Assembly: GCA_022575985.1 (NCBI GenBank) | Contig: JAKSXM010000263.1 | Span: 8,722,001-8,786,000 of the forward strand | DNA from: Anagrus nilaparvatae | Lineage: Eukaryota > Arthropoda > Insecta > Hymenoptera > Mymaridae | Direction of reading: 5' to 3' | Length of the DNA stretch: 64,000 nt | Shown: positions 35,461 to 45,778 of the stretch, one piece after another | Layout: each line of letters opens with the position of its first letter | Numbering within the stretch: the first letter of the stretch is position 1 | The notes under the pieces: generated by a model | Seen by the model: only the letters and a program-made list of their open reading frames with translations | The model's database searches: none | Told to the model about the DNA's origin: nothing | Translations under genes and position numbers: made by a program

Positions 35461-35689
35461 AGCATAAAAATCTTATACGACTCTTATACGTAAACAAAGA
35501 ACGGGACATTTTTTACTTTTCTGGACACGGGCTCGTAATATACATTTTTTGAAAAAATAAAATGCTGACTTTCCAAAAAATTTTTTAGGCAAAATATTTT
35601 TAAATATAAATTTAAAATACGTAAATTTTAACTTTTGACAAAATTGTATTATACGAATTGGTTGTAATAATGGATGTAGAATCACGCGT

Positions 35690-37952
35690 TTATGAAAATA
35701 AAAAAAAAATAACAAAATAATTACTTGAGAACATAATATTTTCTTCGCGACGTCTTCTTATTATTTCTTCATCTTCGTGTAAATTTACATTTAGCTGTTC
35801 TTTTCTATGTTTTTCATAATATTTGAAATTGAAAACTTCTTTTACTAATTCATCTGATGGCATAAAGCTCAAGATGCCTCCATGGTCATCAATATATTGA
35901 GCAGCTAGTAAAATTGCCCGTAGAGTTTCAAAACTTAATTTACTTCGGATTTTTGATTTCTCGAAATTCATTTTCGACCACACTCGTTCAGAACTAGCAT
36001 TTGAGTTTGGTAACAAAACAAAAATTTCAAACACGAATTCTGCTAAGTTTCAAAACAAAAATTGTCCATCATCGTCTACGCAGTTTAAAAGGAATGCCCA
36101 AAACGATTCAGCATCAGAATCATTTTTTAAATTTTTTGGAAAATCATATTGGTATAATGATGTCCACTCTTCGTTTATCTTCTTTTTTTTTTTTGTCACC
36201 TAGTTTTGAACTCAATATAGGAAATCCATCAAATAATTTATTAAAGTTAGGGTTAGCTTTGTGGATATTTTTACTCAGAGCATTTTGTGGAAATAAGAAA
36301 TTTTTATAAACAAAATGTTTTTCATTAAAATCTATTCTTTGTTTAATTTGTTCGCAAGCTGTACGATAAAAATTTTGGCAAACTTTATAAAAAATCCATT
36401 TATCCCTGGATGTAAATATAGAATTTTTATCATCTAAAACACGTTGAGTTTTCTCTCAGGATGGATATCCTATTTAATGGTTTCAAATTTTGGGCTGATG
36501 ATGGATTAATGTTAGAAATATTGGTTTTTTCCACAAAATTTTCATTTATATACATTTTTAGTAATTTTTGATACAATTGACCCATCATATCAAGTGATTC
36601 TGTAATTATTAGCTTGACCGATTGTAGCGTTTTGTTTGCTATGCAAAATTTTGGCAAGACAAAATTTAAAAATGTTAAATATAATTTGAACCACTTGTTA
36701 TTAAATTTCTCATAAATTGCCTTGGCCTTGGTATCATGATCCATTTCTTTTTTGAAGTACTCTTTTAAAGCGGTCCATCTAAGTAATACGTCATTTATAG
36801 TGAGTTCTAAGGTTAACCATCTGATAGGGGCTGGTCTTTTTATATTTATTAAATCGTCAATACCACATTTTTTTGGGGCAATATCCCATTTGTGTTTCCT
36901 TTTTCCGTTTCCTGAATTTATATATGTTCCAATATTAGAAACGAATTTTTCGCAATCATTTGGTATTGTTTTAGTAGCGTATTTAGAACATAAGTTTTCT
37001 ATGTGGCAATTGCATTTAATTGAAACTAAATTTGGTACCAACTCTTTTAGTTTTTGAAATACAGAATCATACTGACCAAACATTGTGGAACAAGTGTCAG
37101 AACAAAAGCCTACCAGATTATTCATGGGAACACCTTCTTTTGTAAAAGAATTGACTAGTTTATCGAAAATAGATTGGGCTGATGCCAACGAATCTTCTTC
37201 TACATAAATTTCAATAAGATCCCAAAGGCATTCTTTTATTTTATGTTAAGCTTTGTCAAAATACCTGACTATAATACAAAGCATATGCTTTTGGCTATTT
37301 TATCCGTTGACGCATCAATGACAATAGAAAAATTTTGATGTTTTAAAATTGATGCCAGATTAGCAGTATGACGAGGCGCTATAATTCTTTTGATAATTTC
37401 TGTAGCTTTGTCACGATTTAGTCGAAATTCCTGAGCTATCTTAGAATCATGAAATGCGCTTCTGATAAATGGAACCAAATAATTTATGAACAAAAACGAT
37501 GAGTTTCTAGATACAACTATTGCGCATAACATTAATTCTGCTACTATTGCATTTTTACGCACTTCAGAAATTTCTTCATTTGGATTTAATTTTTTTATAT
37601 GTTCCTGGGAATCGAAATGTTTTTTAACATTAAATAATTTTCTTTGGAAACTTTTACTACATAAATTGCAGTATGAATGAAGTTTTCCTTTAACTTCTAC
37701 TCGTTCTAGCCATGGTTCGAAGCTCCCATCTTTTTCCCATTTAAAAAATTTTATTTCATTGGGTTCATTAATCTGCAAATGTTCTTTTGCTTCTCCATGT
37801 CTTATCAAAGCGGAATATTTACAACATATTTTTTTTTCGCATTTCTTACAAAAAGGATATGTTTTTCCATTTATATCAAAATGAGTCAACCAATCTTTTA
37901 ATTTGGCATCTTTTTCCCAATCTAATCGGTATTTTTGCTCTCGACTTTCCAT
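35690..37952 (-). pseudogene. hAT transposase with two BED-type fingers, frameshifted
   Basis: The N-terminal frame (37952-37269) carries two zinc fingers of identical spacing, C35-C38-H52-H58 and C95-C98-H112-H118, then the first catalytic segment VIDASTDK. After a shift and a stop (about 37270-37200) the frame resumes as IVRYFDKA and KECLWDLIEIY. The next frame (37188-36430) holds GFCSDTCSTMFG, with the second catalytic Asp, then CNCHIENLCSKYA and RWLTL. A further shift near 36200, at a homopolymer of A, leads to the C-terminal dimerisation region LLPNSNASSERVWSK...KLSFETLRAILLAAQYI (36034 down), with the conserved SNASSER. About 700 residues are recoverable in order. The frame breaks make it inactive as it stands. 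It is the transposase expected for the surrounding terminal repeats. Confidence 0.88.
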
Positions 37953-38119
37953 AACTGTGAAAAATATTTGAAAGAACCCCTAAAGCCTGGAATGAAACAT
38001 TTACAAATAATATATGATAATAAAATGATAAAAACCGGAAAATCATTTTAGTTGAAGTACTTTTGAAAGTATAGAATAAAAACTTTTTATTGCCCCAAAA
38101 AAAAAAATGGCTTCCGGCC

Positions 38120-39860
38120 AATTTGTTTGGAAATTTCTATATCTCTGTTATAGACTATTTACAGATAATCTATAACGGGATATTATATATAAAAAATATT
38201 TTATAAAAAAAATTTTATTTAAAAGTCGCGTGTCAGGATTCTAACCCCGACGACGCTTTTTATATAAAAAGAAACTGTCCACGTGTTTTCTGAAGAATAT
38301 TTATATATATTTTAAAGAATTTATAATATTTTGAAATTTTTGTAAAAAAAAATAATTTAAATCCTCTAATTAATTTAAAGGATTAATTAAAATTTCGTCC
38401 CCACGTTCAAGGTCGTGGAAATTCCAGATCCTTCAGTCTGACCAGAAAGAAGAAAAAGAAAAATTCAATAATTTTTATTTTTTGGGAGATATAAAAATTT
38501 TTTTTGAAAGTTTAATAAAAAATTTAATCTTTTACTTCCTTTTTTTTCCTTTATGGATCAACTCGAACAGAAAAATAATTTTTGGAGAGGATAGTAGATT
38601 TAGGTCGGAGAAGATTTTTTTCTTCCCCGTTTTCTTTTTGATAAACGAAATACACTCGAGAAAAATTTAGTTTGAAATTATTAATTTAATTAAAAAATAT
38701 AACGAAAATTAGGTTGATACAAGAATTTAAAAATTATTAAAAGTATTGAAGTTAAATCAAAAATTACAGAAAATTACAAAATTTAAAACTCTTAAAAAAA
38801 TGTGTACACGAGGCGAGGGTAGCGTAGTAAAAAATTTGACTGCCCGAACTCTTGAATGAAAACAGAATGACCGAGTCTTCTGTCCTCATTCAAGAGATCG
38901 GTTCGCTGCCCTCTCCAATTATTTTGGGCCCTTGCGTAGGTCAGTGTCCGTTTTCGTAGTGGTCTTCTGACCTACGCGCAGAAGAGGACTGCGTGCGCCT
39001 ATTAGTAACTTCCCAAACGGAAGGAGGAGATGCATTTCCGCCCTCCGTTTAAGAAATTACGTGTACAAAAGAGAATCATACAGTCCGGCCGGCAAAGTGC
39101 CTTTGGAAACTTAAAAATTATTCCTATTATCAACTAATTATTTATTACTTATTTATTTAAAAAAAATTAATTATTTATTTATTAAAAATTATTTATTTAT
39201 TTGTCAATTATTTATGAATTATTTATTAACTAAAAATTATTTATTTATTTAAAATTTAAAATTATTTATTTGAAACTTATTTATTTATTTATAAAATTAA
39301 CATTTAAAAAAATTGATTATTCATTAATTAATCTATACTAAGGATCTAAAAAAAATTTTTTTTTTTTGATTTTTATAATTGTTTTTAAAATTTTAAAAAA
39401 AAATTTTTTTTTTTTAAATTTTTTTTGAAGGGTTTTATTTTATTTTTTTTTTTTTTAATTATTAAATTATTTATTTATTTATTATTATATAAAAAAAACG
39501 ATGGCAAAAAGGGACAAGATGTAAGAAAAAAAATTTTTGAAGCATGATTACCTCATAATTTTTATAGGGCATTCCTTACATCACATCTCCATATATAATA
39601 TAGTGATCTATAGAATTATAAATGTCATAAATTTTCAAGAATTTTATGTGAGCTGGAATTATAGGAAAATTAAAGGCAGAATTATCCTCCTTTAAATAAA
39701 AGTATGTATCTATATTTCTTGGAAGAAATTATGATTTAATATATGATTTATTTGCTATTCTTAGAGAGTATACAAAAGCTTCTAGTTAAAGTATTTCTTA
39801 TTCCTTGCAACGTTCTTGAAAAATCTGAAAATATGCTGGGGAAAAATAATAAAAATTTTT
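38120..39860. other. non-coding part of the hAT element
   Basis: 38780-39110 is GC-richer and contains GACCTACGCGCAGAAGAGG and a CGTTTGGG/CCTCCGTTTAAG pair, perhaps a further nested repeat. 39120-39480 is TTAT-rich low-complexity DNA with long A/T runs. No gene was seen. Confidence 0.45.
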
Positions 39861-39892
39861 ATCTATAAAAACGTTTTTTTAAACCTTGAAAA

Positions 39893-40420
39893 CCCCCAGG
39901 TTATGTAGAAACTTCCTTTTTTCATGTTTTTTGGTCGGCCTTATTAGAAAATCGGAAAATATGCTTGGAAAAAGAAATAAAAATTTTCATCTAAAAAAAC
40001 GTTTTTTTCAACCTTAAAAACCCCCAGGTTATGTAGAAACTTCCTTTTTTCATGTTTTTTGGTCGGCCTTATTAGAAAATCGGAAAATATGCTTGGAAAA
40101 AGAAATAAAAATTTTCATCTAAAAAAACGTTTTTTTCAACCTTAAAAACCCCCAGGTTATGTAGAAACTTCCTTTTTTCATGTTTTTTGGTCGGCCTTAT
40201 TAGAAAATCGGAAAATATGCTTGAAAAAAGAAATAAAAATTTTCGTCTAAAAAAACGTTTTTTTCAACCTTGAAAACCCCCAGGTTATGTAGAAACTTCC
40301 TTTTTTCATGTTTTTTGGTCGGCCTTATTAGAAAATCGGAAAATATGCTTGGAAAAAGAAATAAAAATTTTCATCTAAAAAAACGTTTTTTTCGACCTTG
40401 AAAACCCCCAGGTAGTGTAG
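39893..40420. repeat. 128-bp tandem repeat, four units plus partial
   Basis: CCCCCAGG recurs at 39893, 40021, 40149, 40277 and 40405, exactly 128 bp apart each time. Units share GTTATGTAGAAACTTCC, TTTTTTGGTCGGCCTTATTA and GAAAATCGGAAAATATGCTT and are almost identical, so the array is young. It lies within the hAT element. Confidence 0.95.
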
Positions 40421-40439
40421 AAGGAAAAAGGAAATTCTA

Positions 40440-41590
40440 TTATTAGTAAAAATAATAACACTTGAAAACGAATCATGCATTGAAATCTTGTTATTTTTTA
40501 TTAACAGTATTCATTTAGTATCAAGAACCCTCAATTATGTATTGATAAGAATTTAAATCTTTTTTTAATTTGCAGATTCCATATTTTTTGAAAATTTATG
40601 TCAGCTTATATAATTATAAACAATTACAAAGTACATATTTATCGGGGTTAATCATTTTACCTTACTTTCAAAAATATTACTTCAAAATTATTTAACATTT
40701 AATAATTACAATATAATTACCTTAATTCTTTTAACAGCAATATCTTTTTTTTTAAATATAAATTTTTTCACAAATATCAATATAAAAGAGATGATCGATT
40801 TAGATATTAAATTATTAATTATACATAAAGAATACAAATTATTATTCGCTTTTAATTGTCAAATTTATAATAGACATCAGAGAGCATTTACTTTTCTATG
40901 CATCAATATATTGTTTATGTTTTTTGTCTGTTCAAGTTTCTGCATGTTACAAATTTCACGATTCCTCGAAAAAACAATCATAGTTATATTCTGTAAATTA
41001 GCTATAATAATAGTATACTATTAATACATACGTAGATTAATCAATATTTTCTATTCTTTTTTTTATTTACTTATTAATGAAAACTTATTTATCATTTTTT
41101 TATATAAAAAAAGTCATTAAAATTAAATTATTGTATATAAAAATGTTACCTACCTTATACTAAAAACTTATTTTAAAATGTAAAATATAGCGAATAAAAA
41201 GAATATGCAAATTTTATACTTACACATAGTTACGAAAATATAATACCAAGATTTTGAATTTATTTCTTAACAATTTGGTTAATTTATTATTCTTGTAATA
41301 AAATGAATTACAAAATAAATCAATGGGCATAAGCAAGTGTTATTTTAGTATTATGGAATAAGATATAGCTGTTAATCAATTATTGACTTATAAAAATAAT
41401 TTTCCACTAAAATTTAGCAATGTGAATTTGCAGATACATTTGCGAAAATAACCTTATTAAAAAATTTATTTTATAAAATAATTTTTTATTTAAAAAATTA
41501 TGTTCCATTCTAAAATGTATATTAAAATTAATAATAAATAAGTATAGCAACGAAATTAAAATTTATAAATTCAAAATAAGCGCGCTTCTG
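40440..41590. other. AT-rich subterminal DNA of the hAT element
   Basis: No gene is supported. The open frame at 40791-41024 is AT-driven and hydrophobic without a recognisable domain. Confidence 0.45.
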
Positions 41591-41675
41591 TTTTTTTTAG
41601 TTGGTATGGCACCTAACCTCACCTTGAACGTAGCACGCAAATTTGCTACTAAATTTATGCAACTCTGTACGGCAC

Positions 41676-42270
41676 CGATTTACTTAAAATTTACTGTGCA
41701 GTTAAAAAAATATGTTTTTGAGAAGCTGAATTCGAGTTTTTTCAAAAAGTCCTCAAAAAGTTTTTTATCTACTTTAGTTCTGAAAATGTAGGCCTTTTTT
41801 TGAATTTTAACTTTGCGCAGTTACTATTTCGTGTTTAATTCATCTATTTAAAAAATACCCTTAGTCAGCTCTTCATATTAGCATGAACTCTAAAAGTATG
41901 CAAAAAAAAAATCATAATTTAACTTTCTTCAATTCTTGGCCAAAAATTGTAGTGCCATGCAAATCGTTAGGAATAACCTCTAAAAATATATAAATTACAT
42001 TGTTAGAACTCACTTTGAGAAAAACAAATTGTTAATAATTATTAACATTATGAAATGAAGCATTTAAATCATATTTTTTCAGAATATCAGAATTTACCTA
42101 CAGGTTCACCCAAATGATTCGATTTCACTTGAAAAGGTACGATTCTTGAATTGATTACGTTTAAACAGCTACTAAAAAAATACATATAAATATTTGTTTA
42201 ATGTAAGTGTTATATAGGTATTTTGATTTAGGAACTAAATTAATCCAGAGTAAGGAATTTAAAAAAAACT
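41676..42270. repeat. repeat family X, right part
   Basis: 41812-42030 is the inverted copy of 51420-51660 (shared TGGCCAAAAATT..., CAAATCGTTAGGAATAACCT). 42080-42270 is a direct copy of 53050-53250 (shared TTGATTTAGGAACTAAATTA). It forms the right flank of the hAT insertion. Confidence 0.65.
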
Positions 42271-43902
42271 TAATTTGTTTCTGATAGCACAACCAGAAAT
42301 AAGTCACCAGCCCAATTTTTAGCCATTCAGAGCGAAATCTCGATTTTCGGCAACCACTTTCGTGTTTTTTCCCTCATAAAAAAAATAAGAAAAATGAGTC
42401 ATTTTTTTTTATTATTGCTTTAAAAAACTCACATTAGCATAAAAATTTTTTTCCTTTTAGGTCCGGCTGTACCGCCTAATCCATTAGGCACTTGAGGCGG
42501 CCGCCTACAGGCCTCCACCAATTTGAAAAATATTAGGAAAAATTTTTGTTTCTAAATATTTTGAAAATATTTTTCTTAAAATAATTATTATTATTATTAA
42601 TTTAGAAACTTTAAAATCTACTGTAGGAGTCGTTCTGGTTACCTTGTAATGACCTTTCCAGTAGTTCATGCGTCTTCCGATTGGTCTGATTTCACCACCA
42701 TTTCATATATGTAAAATATGTTTTCTGTAAAATAATTAATTTTCAGTCTTCTAGGTACTCGGGAAGCCAAGTTATACTAAAATGAAGTTTTTTAGATTTC
42801 TTCGGTTTTTTCAACCACTTTTTGTAAATCAATTTTTAAAATTGACTGGATGATTAAAAAAAAATAGTATCTAGACATAAAAAATTGTAAAATTTCCCGA
42901 TTCTGAGGTTAGTTTTTTGAAATTTCACCCCGTTTTATTTTAGTCAACGAGAGAATTTGAATTACTAAAATGCAACATTTATAGGGCTCAAACCTTGATA
43001 GAATTGGTCTAAATACTATGTATTTTTATAGTCTTTCCTAATTGAGGGATTTAACGCCAATTGGGCTCAAATTGAACTGAAGGGTCGCAGAAATGGGTCC
43101 AAACTATTTTTTTCCGAAAATACAACTATTGATAAGTCTAATCCCTCGATTATATATTTTTACTCAAATAAATTTTGTATGCTTTATATACATAAACTTG
43201 ATATTAACATGGAACATTTTTATAGGGAGGGGGTACTTCAGAACTTGAAAATTAAGGTGGGGGGGGGTCAAATGAATTAAATTTATAATTTTTAAACACA
43301 ATTAAAACAATGGAACGATTTACTATAGTTTATTTTTTTAATATACTTAGGGACTTAGAATAATTCAGGTTTAGGGACTTGGAATAATTTTTATTTAGGG
43401 ACTAGAATAATATGCATTCAGGGAATCAAAATAGCTTGGATTTAGAATCTTAACATCTAGTAAGATGATAATTAAAAATTATAAAATTATAAAATTATAT
43501 TGTAACGTTGTGTAACATTTATGCATTACAATAGGTAAAACTAACTCTCAGCTAGAAGTAAACATGTTCCATGCATTTAGGTTGTATTTACACAAACTGG
43601 TTATAAGATTTTTTTGAAGATTTTCATTAAATTAATTCACGCTCCTCCAATAAAATGCTAATATGTGTATTCAACAAAAAGTTAAAATTTTAAAAAATTG
43701 AGGTTTTTCGATTATATCATATTTAAACTAACAAGGGGAGTGTCGGGAAGCGAGTAAGTTCGGGAAGCCAATTAACTATAGGACCCTAGCAGGGTTCTGT
43801 GATATAAGATAGGGTGTTTTAGGCTATCTTCTAAATAACGCTGGTACCTTTTAACTCAACTAAATACCTTCCATTTAGTTTTATTTTTTTTGTTCAATAC
43901 CT

Positions 43903-44765
43903 GGTCCGAATAGGAAATTTCCCATAGAATCCGATTCTCGAGTTAAACAATTTATTTTAATTGCGCATGCGCGAGAAATCGCTAAAATACGTTGTTATTT
44001 TTTAAATTTGAATTTTTAAAATGCCTATAAATAAAAAATTTTTTAATTGGGCTTAAATTTTTTCTTGGACTTTGGATAAAAATAAATTTCGATGAAACGT
44101 TTATTTTAAGAGCTCTATATTATCAAAAAGAAAAAAATGTTGTTCATTTTTTACAAATTTCAAATTTTCAGCCAAGTTTCGTTACCAATTAAAAATCTGA
44201 CCCGAAATTTGGATTCCGCGAGAAATTTTATATAAGTATGTATCTCTTTATATTTTCAAGAGCTTTTATTTTAAAACAGCGAAATTTTAAATTAAAAGAT
44301 TTAAATATCTCATTTTTTTAAGGAATCTTTTTATTTTTTAAATTAAACTAAATCAATCAAAATTAATGGAAAAATCCTTTCAAATTTCACTCTCTTAACA
44401 TAAAAGCTCTCAAAAACATAAAAATATACATCCGTATGTAAAACTTCCCGTTGAATCCATCAAATTTTTAGTTTGTCATGTAACCTGGCATGAAATTTGA
44501 AATTTGTAAAAAATAAACTTAAAAAATTTTTTTCTTTATGATCTAAAGCTCTCAAAAAGCAATAACCCATCAAAGTTTTTTTTATCAAAAATATGTGTCT
44601 ATAAGTCTAAGGAAAAATTAAAGCCCAACTAGAACATTTTTTACTAATAAGCATTTGAGGAATTTAAATTTAAAAAATAACAGTATATTTTCGCGATTTC
44701 TTGCACCTGTGCAGTTTAAAAAAATTTTTTGACTCCAGAATCGGATTCTACGGGGAATTTTTTAT
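43903..44765. repeat. 860-bp foldback
   Basis: The ends TAGGAAATTTCCCATAGAAT and its diverged complement (AATCGGATTCTACGGGGAAT) face each other. Inner matches include GCGCATGCGCGAGAAATCGC with GCGATTTCTTGCACCTGTGC, and TTTGATAAAAAA-type arms. Confidence 0.65.
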
Positions 44766-45096
44766 CGTACTCTAAAATGAAAAAAATTTTCATGCTAATT
44801 TGAGTTTTTTACAGCAATAACAAAAAAAAATAATTACAAAAAAAAATAAATTTATAACCGGTTTGTGTAACTACACAACCAACGAGAATGGAACATATTC
44901 ACTTATAACATTGATAATAAAGTATCTATTGTATTCATAATATAAATATTTATATTTAGATTTTTATTATAGAAATTATGCTGCTTAGTCATCAAAGTGA
45001 ATAAAAGTAATTAAATTTTCAAATTATTATAGTTTTTTAAATAATATGAATTTATTTATTATTAATTTTTACAATATATTCTTAAAATTGTGCACC

Positions 45097-45410
45097 AATG
45101 GTCCCTAGGTACTTCTGCCCCAAAGATTCCTAGGTACTTCTGCACCAAAGGTCTTTAGGGACTTCTGCACCAATGCTCCCTAGGTACTTCTGCACCAAAG
45201 GTTCCTAGGTACTTCTGCACCAAAGGTCTTTAGGTACTTCTGCACCAATGCTCCCTAGGTACTTCTGCACCAAAGATTCCTAGGTACTTCTGCACCAAAA
45301 GTCTTTAGGGACTTCTGCACTAGTAGTCCCTAGATACTTCTGCACCAAAGGTTTTTAGGGACTTCTGCACCATAGGTCCCTAGGTACTTCTGCACCAAAA
45401 GTCCCGGAAT
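45097..45410. repeat. 25-bp minisatellite, about 12-13 units
   Basis: The unit is close to CCTAGGTACTTCTGCACCAA plus five variable bases. The TAGGTACTTC word recurs every 25 bp (45106, 45131, and so on). The unit shares TTTAGGGACTT with the 24-bp repeats at 10925, 23400, 35300 and 43346. Confidence 0.92.
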
Positions 45411-45778
45411 AGAAAATATTCTAAGTCCATTCCAGCACCCCCTCCCCCTAAAAACGTCAATTTTTTATCCCCCCCTGCTGAGCCGGACTTTTTCAAATGC
45501 CCCATCCAATGAACATGTTCCATGTTAATATGACTCATTTTTTAAATTTTTTTTATGAGAGGAAAAAACACGAAAGTGGCTACTAAAAAGAGCAATAAAA
45601 CTTAATAAATCAAATACGTAATTACTTAACGATTACTTCCCCAATTAGTTTTACATACTTTACACCTTAATTTTCATAAATTTAATAAAAAAACATATAG
45701 AAACACGTTATACAACCAAAAAGTCTTAATTACGTTTTTTTATGTTTTATAATACTATATTGTTTTTTTATGTGACAA

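Larger units (their letters stand above)
33304..41667 (-). mobile_element. 8.4-kb hAT transposon with 8-bp target duplication
   Basis: The left end CAGAGTTGCATAAATTTAGT and the complement of the right end match over about 60 bp without gaps, continuing through CGTTCAAGGTGAGGTTAGGT. Directly outside lie identical 8-bp sequences, TACGGCAC, at 33296-33303 and 41668-41675. A CAG start and an 8-bp duplication are hallmarks of the hAT superfamily. Inside, on the minus strand, are a broken hAT transposase (35690-37952) and a C19-protease-like frame (33996-35030). The element also contains a 24-bp-repeat element (35154 on), AT-rich low-complexity DNA and a 128-bp tandem array. The coding frames are frameshifted, so the copy is probably no longer autonomous. 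Confidence 0.92.
43208..45524. mobile_element. 2.3-kb TTAA-CATGGAACATG element with both ends
   Basis: Both ends are flanked by TTAA (43204-43207 and 45525-45528). The left end is CATGGAACATTTTTATAGGG; the complement of the right end is CATGGAACATGTTCATTGGA. Near the left end four copies of the 24-bp unit lie at 43346-43445; near the right end lies the 25-bp array at 45097-45410. A GTTCCATG...TTGTATTTACACAA segment at 43563-43650 resembles 11044-11120. No transposase was found. Confidence 0.6.
42280..45600. mobile_element. composite of nested inverted-repeat elements (family Y)
   Basis: The left part, 42280-42480, carries CACTTTCGTGTTTTTTCCCT and AATGAGTCATTTTTTTTATT. Their complements occur at 45530-45590 and, for the AACTCACATTAGCAT segment, near 44800. 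Two further elements are nested inside: a TTAA-flanked one (43208-45524) and a foldback (43903-44765). The same family-Y words occur at 17545-17790. Confidence 0.55.

Noticed and set aside
38220..38280. tRNA-like B box on the minus strand (GGTTAGAATCC)
   Set aside because: The T stem does not pair properly and no A box, anticodon arm or acceptor stem is found upstream.
40791..41024. Hydrophobic 77-residue frame inside the hAT element
   Set aside because: AT-driven composition, no domain, no splice or start context; not distinguishable from chance.
45097..45410. CRISPR-like regular repeat
   Set aside because: Units of 25 bp follow each other without distinct spacers, and the genome is clearly eukaryotic; it is a minisatellite.
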